DNA of 64,000 nucleotides from positions 62,001 to 126,000 of the forward strand of contig QCBP01000002.1 of assembly GCA_003279055.1 (NCBI GenBank), read 5' to 3'. This document shows positions 60,595 to 64,000 of this stretch, one piece after another. How positions within the stretch are numbered: the stretch's first letter is position 1; each line of letters opens with the position of its first letter. A model generated the notes under the pieces. That model did not search any database, had not been told where the DNA came from, and saw nothing but the letters and a program-made list of their open reading frames with translations. The stretch comes from Prochlorococcus sp. AG-347-I21. GTDB taxonomy: Bacteria; Cyanobacteriota; Cyanobacteriia; PCC-6307; Cyanobiaceae. A program made the position numbers and the translations under genes.

Positions 60595-62148
60595 TTAGTG
60601 CAAAAAATGCCTTTTATGAGTGAATATCATTGATATTCCTTTTGAATTACACATATCAATACTTTCTTGGTCTCTTAAACTTCCTCCTGGCTGGATAATA
60701 GCTTTTATTCCATACTCATTTGCAATCTCTACAGTATCTGCAAACGGAAAAAATCCATCGCTGGCCAAAACAGCCTCAGAACATAATCCTTTAGCAGCTT
60801 GTAATGCAATTTTCGCTGCTCCAACTCTATTCATTTGTCCAGCTCCAATCCCAAGAGTTTTTTGGTCTTTTGCAATAACAATTGCATTTGATTTTACGTG
60901 TTTACAAATTTTCCAGGCAAAATTAAGATCTAAATTCATTTGATTGCTAGGATTTTTTTGAGTTACTGTAATCCAACTTTCAGTCTTATCTTCACTATTG
61001 TCAGTTTCTTGGATTAGTAATCCTCCCATTATTGATTTAGTAGAATTTTGTTTCTTCTTGGGAAGTTTATCTTTTGAAAACCTTAAAATTCTTAAATTCT
61101 TTTTGATTTTTAAAATATCTAAAGCTTCTTCATCAAACGATGGAGCGACTACACACTCTAAGAAAATATCTTTGAGATGAATTGCGGTCTCACTATCAAC
61201 ATTTGAATTAAAAGCAACTATGCCACCAAATGCACTAATTGAGTCGCACTCTAGAGCATTTAAAAATGCTTGAGACGCGGAATTACTTATAGAGGCACCA
61301 CAAGGGTTATTGTGTTTTAGGATTACAGAAGCGTAATTGTTTGTGAGAGGAATATCTTTTTCGTCATAGCTAAATTCTAAAACTGTTGAAAGCGCAGATT
61401 CAAGATCTAATAAATTGTTATAACTTAAATCTTTACCTTGTAATTGTTCTGCTGAGTTCCATCCAATATTACTTAACCCATACCAAAAAGCATTTTGATG
61501 GGGATTTTCCCCGTACCTTAAGGTCCTTATTAGTGGATATGATTCAATATATTTTGATGATTGTAAATCTCTTTCTTTTCTTATCCAATTAGATATTGCA
61601 GTGTCATAGTCAGCTGTATGTTGAAAAGCTTCAAAGGCTAATTTTGCTTTATATGATTCATTTAATCCTCCTTGATTTATTTCTTCGAGAAATTCTTGAT
61701 ATTGACTAGGATCTACTAAAACTGAAACGTCTTTATGATTTTTAGCCGCAGAACGAATCATTGATGGCCCTCCTATATCAATATTTTCAATAGCATCTTC
61801 CCATTTAGATCCATTTTCAATAGTTTTCTTAAAAGGATATAAATTGACAACTACCAAGTCAATTAATTCAAGATCATTTGTTTCTATTTCTTTTTTATGT
61901 TCTTCATCAGTTCTCTTGGCTAATATTCCCCCGTGTATTTTTGGATGTAGAGTTTTAACTCTTCCTCCAAGGATTTCTGGAGAATTGGTAAATTCTGCAA
62001 CTTTAATAACCGGAATTTTTGCTTCTGTCAAATATTTAGCAGTTCCTCCACTTGATAGAATTTTATAGTTAAATTTTTCTACCAACTCCTTACAAAATGG
62101 GATTATATTTTTTTTATCAGAGACACTTACTAAAGCTAATGGTGACAT
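60595..62148 (-). CDS. purH: Bifunctional AICAR transformylase / IMP cyclohydrolase
   Basis: Last two steps of IMP synthesis. 517 residues: N-terminal MGS-like cyclohydrolase (LALVSVSDKKNIIPFCKEL, SSGGTAKYL, GGRVKTLHPKIHGG) and C-terminal transformylase (VILKHNNPCGASI with its catalytic Lys-His, SDGFFPFADTVE, QPGGSLRDQE). Divergent from the esterase gene, 33 bp apart. Confidence 0.97.
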   Translation of the reverse strand: MSPLALVSVSDKKNIIPFCKELVEKFNYKILSSGGTAKYLTEAKIPVIKVAEFTNSPEILGGRVKTLHPKIHGGILAKRTDEEHKKEIETNDLELIDLVVVNLYPFKKTIENGSKWEDAIENIDIGGPSMIRSAAKNHKDVSVLVDPSQYQEFLEEINQGGLNESYKAKLAFEAFQHTADYDTAISNWIRKERDLQSSKYIESYPLIRTLRYGENPHQNAFWYGLSNIGWNSAEQLQGKDLSYNNLLDLESALSTVLEFSYDEKDIPLTNNYASVILKHNNPCGASISNSASQAFLNALECDSISAFGGIVAFNSNVDSETAIHLKDIFLECVVAPSFDEEALDILKIKKNLRILRFSKDKLPKKKQNSTKSIMGGLLIQETDNSEDKTESWITVTQKNPSNQMNLDLNFAWKICKHVKSNAIVIAKDQKTLGIGAGQMNRVGAAKIALQAAKGLCSEAVLASDGFFPFADTVEIANEYGIKAIIQPGGSLRDQESIDMCNSKGISMIFTHKRHFLH

Positions 62149-62181
62149 TATTGAAAAGTTTGTTTACTTAAGAATATAAAC

Positions 62182-62799
62182 ATGAAATACGATATCAATC
62201 ATGAATTTGTTTCGATTAGCTCTCAAACTGCAACTCATAGAATTATTTTGATGCATGGTTGGGGAGCTGATTCAGATGACCTTCTAGCAGTTGGAAAGGA
62301 GATTATAGATAAAATAAATTTTGATTTCGAGTTGATTTCTTTGAGGGCTCCTGGATTGCATCCAAGTGGGCAGGGAAGACAGTGGTATCGATTATACCCA
62401 CATGATTGGAACGAAGCACAGGTTGAAGTTAATAAACTTTTAGTTACATTAAATAAATTTGATACTGATGAAATTCCTCTTAGAAAAACAATTTTGTTGG
62501 GTTTCTCTCAAGGAGCAGCTATGGCAGTTGATGCAGGATTGAAATTAAATCTAGGATTAATCGTTTCTTGCAGTGGTTATCCACACCCAACTTGGAATCC
62601 TGAAGAAAAATTTCCACCATTAATTGTTAGTCATGGCTTATCAGATGATGTGGTTCCTATACAAGCTTCTAGGATTATTTATGAAAAGGTTAAAAGTAAA
62701 TCTATTAATTTCTGCGAATTAATAGAATTTGATGGTTTTCACCAAATTGATTCAAATTTAATTGATCTTATAAGTTCAAAGATTAGTAAAATTTTTTAA
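62182..62799 (+). CDS. Carboxylesterase/phospholipase (alpha/beta hydrolase)
   Basis: 205 residues of the acyl-protein thioesterase-like family. Catalytic triad visible: Ser in LLGFSQGAAMA, Asp in HGLSDDVVPI and His in EFDGFHQID; early HGWGADSDDLL forms the oxyanion region. Likely a cytosolic esterase with broad specificity. Confidence 0.87.
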   Translation: MKYDINHEFVSISSQTATHRIILMHGWGADSDDLLAVGKEIIDKINFDFELISLRAPGLHPSGQGRQWYRLYPHDWNEAQVEVNKLLVTLNKFDTDEIPLRKTILLGFSQGAAMAVDAGLKLNLGLIVSCSGYPHPTWNPEEKFPPLIVSHGLSDDVVPIQASRIIYEKVKSKSINFCELIEFDGFHQIDSNLIDLISSKISKIF

Positions 62800-63164
62800 A
62801 CAAAAGCATATTCGTATTCTTCAATCTCTTCCCAATCATCTGCAGTAAGTTCTAGACCTTCAAATATTTTATCTTCACCAATTCCTTCAACTACGACTTT
62901 TAGTGATGGGAATAGGAAATGATTTTCTTCAGCATATTGGGCGCTAAATAACCCTTTTTCTCCCCAAAAAAATCTATCAGTGGTATGTTCATTTCTTCGA
63001 ACGTTAAAAACTGAAGGAGCAGACAAAGCATTTTCAGCTATAAATCGTCTTGCAGCTGTCACTGGTTTATGTTTACCGGTTTCGATATGATAAATAGGTA
63101 CATGTGCCATTACTCTTTGGCCTGCCAATCTTCTTCTACTTATTCTTTTTCTTTTTTTTGACAT
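62796..63164 (-). CDS. DUF3155 protein
   Basis: 122 residues: strongly basic N-terminus (KKRKRISRRRLAGQRVMAH), then HIETGKHKPVTAARRFI and NEHTTDRFFWGEKGL, and an acidic tail (ADDWEEIEEYEYAF). This is the DUF3155 pattern. AGGAG 9 nt before the ATG decides the start. Function unknown; divergent from the histidine kinase gene, across a hairpin-dense gap. Confidence 0.83.
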   Translation of the reverse strand: MSKKRKRISRRRLAGQRVMAHVPIYHIETGKHKPVTAARRFIAENALSAPSVFNVRRNEHTTDRFFWGEKGLFSAQYAEENHFLFPSLKVVVEGIGEDKIFEGLELTADDWEEIEEYEYAFV

Positions 63165-63191
63165 TGATTGGTACTCCTGAAATTATTAATG

Positions 63192-63401
63192 AGATTAGTC
63201 TTATTTATTTTTACTAATCTTATATATGTGATTTTTAATTCACTTCAAATTACATAGAGGACCCATCAACCTCTGATGTAGCTTAAAATATGATCAAGTG
63301 TTCATATTTAAGGCTGGCTAAAGTCAGACCTCCTTACATCTTAATACTTTTTTCATATTTTACAAGCCCTTTTTAGAAATTTTTTTAAAAATTTCTAAAA
63401 A
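63192..63401. other. Hairpin-dense intergenic region, possible ncRNA or leader
   Basis: Five inverted repeats lie in 210 bp: AGATTAGT/ACTAATCT (63192-63220), a 10-bp stem with one bulge (63251-63280), a bulged AAATATG/CATATTT stem (63282-63315), a short CTG/CAG stem near 63320-63335, and a perfect 15-bp palindrome pair (63370-63401) 10 bp before the kinase ATG. A 28-codon plus-strand ORF (63290-63376) without a good RBS also fits here but may be chance. Strand and function are undecided. Confidence 0.5.
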
Positions 63402-63411
63402 TTTTATTACT

Positions 63412-64000
63412 ATGAACATCTCAAAAAAATTTGAAGAACTTATTACAACACAACTAGAGAGTTTTGGTTGCTCAATGGGAGTTACTCATTTAGTTATCTA
63501 TCTTGCTTCGGCTGAGCAAGGAACTAAAGCCTCTTTTGAAATAATTGGTCAATGGCCACAAATAGACAGGCTTCTAATATCAATAGAAGATGATCCTTCA
63601 CTAAAAGTTTCTTCTCCTAATAGAAGATGGTACCCCCTTCAAGAAAACGATATTTTACTTGGTGTCCTAAGGGTAGAAACTGATGTGAAAGGAGGCAATT
63701 GGCCAGTATCTCTTGATTCTCGATTGAAAGCACTTTCACTATCTTTGGCTAAATGCGTTTCTATCGAATTAGAACGTCAAAATAAAAATGAAGAAATCAA
63801 GTATTTAAAAAATCAGGTCAATGTCATAATCCATCAATTAAGGAATCCATTGGCAGCTCTAAGGACATATGCCAAATTACTAATAAAAAGACTTGGTTCA
63901 GATGATAACTCTATTGAAATAGTCGAACGCATGATAATAGAGCAAAAACAAATTAATCAATATATGGACTCTTTTGCTCAATTAAATTCACCTCTTGAAC
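63412..64000 (+). CDS. Sensor histidine kinase, Hik2/CSK-like (truncated by window)
   Basis: Only the first 196 residues are visible. No membrane segment; the first part is GAF-like, followed by a short helix and the dimerisation/phospho-acceptor region with His141 in VIIHQLRNPLAALRTYAKLL. The HQLRNPLxALRTxxKLL form and the soluble GAF-HisKA layout resemble cyanobacterial Hik2 and plastid CSK, which sense the redox state of photosynthesis. The ATPase domain lies outside the window. Confidence 0.82.
   Translation, partial: MNISKKFEELITTQLESFGCSMGVTHLVIYLASAEQGTKASFEIIGQWPQIDRLLISIEDDPSLKVSSPNRRWYPLQENDILLGVLRVETDVKGGNWPVSLDSRLKALSLSLAKCVSIELERQNKNEEIKYLKNQVNVIIHQLRNPLAALRTYAKLLIKRLGSDDNSIEIVERMIIEQKQINQYMDSFAQLNSPLE

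Noticed and set aside
63165-63190. Yfr1 core in the DUF3155 leader (ACTCCT seen)
   Set aside because: Only ACTCCTGAA is present, which is the complement of the DUF3155 RBS; the ACTCCTCACAC core is missing.

Overview
The window is a contiguous piece of a small, AT-rich oxygenic cyanobacterial genome. Gene content and order match a high-light-adapted Prochlorococcus, which I judge from recall of family sequences and synteny, not from a search. The markers are photosystem II genes (psbA, psbO, psbH, psbN, psbI), beta-carotene hydroxylase crtR, CP12, ntcA, amt1, a marine-type bicA-sbtA-sbtB cluster and many cyanobacteria-only DUF families (2555, 3084, 3146, 3155, 3177, 3181, Ycf20). Genes are tightly packed. 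I see no insertion sequences, phage genes, CRISPR array or rRNA, and two tRNA genes.

Layout. 0-7.5 kb (minus strand): clpB-like, secE, nusG, rplK, rplA, an L10-type RNA leader, rplJ, rplL, rnhA and a truncated pyrD. 7.7-15.2 kb: eno, an ABC1 kinase with a small partner, an unusual thioredoxin-reductase-like flavoprotein, and the inorganic-carbon uptake cluster. 15.4-20.6 kb (plus): hemB, a VOC/glyoxalase protein, mutS2, obgE. 20.6-24.5 kb: CP12, a GST-like protein, an aspartoacylase-family protein, an unannotated 42-residue ORF, and psbA. 24.5-34.3 kb: aroC, a KDPG-aldolase-like gene, ftsH, sat, psbO, coaBC, small cyanobacterial proteins, pyrB, mpg. 34.5-45.2 kb: gatC, crtR, tRNA-Leu, ileS, trmB, glmM, txlA, thyX, dcd, a CobO-like gene. 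45.3-49.2 kb: ntcA with its own NtcA-type promoter, DUF3084, a YqgF-like protein, pth, psbH/N/I. 49.2-57 kb: leuD-leuC-cinA-glyA, tRNA-Arg, murJ, sfsA. 57-64 kb: amt1 with an NtcA box, ispH, doxX, purH, an esterase, DUF3155, a hairpin-dense intergenic region and a truncated Hik2/CSK-like histidine kinase.

Functionally the window joins translation machinery, carbon uptake and Calvin-cycle control (bicA/sbtA/sbtB, CP12), PSII assembly and repair (psb genes, ftsH, crtR) and nitrogen control (ntcA driving itself and amt1). It is mostly ordinary core genome. The points most worth a second look are: two genes (mpg and crtR) whose full-length frames have no ATG/GTG/TTG start and only ATA available; a TrxR homologue that keeps its CxxC but has lost the NADPH motifs; a CobO/BtuR homologue without its P-loop; the 42-codon ORF in front of psbA; and the structured region in front of the histidine kinase.
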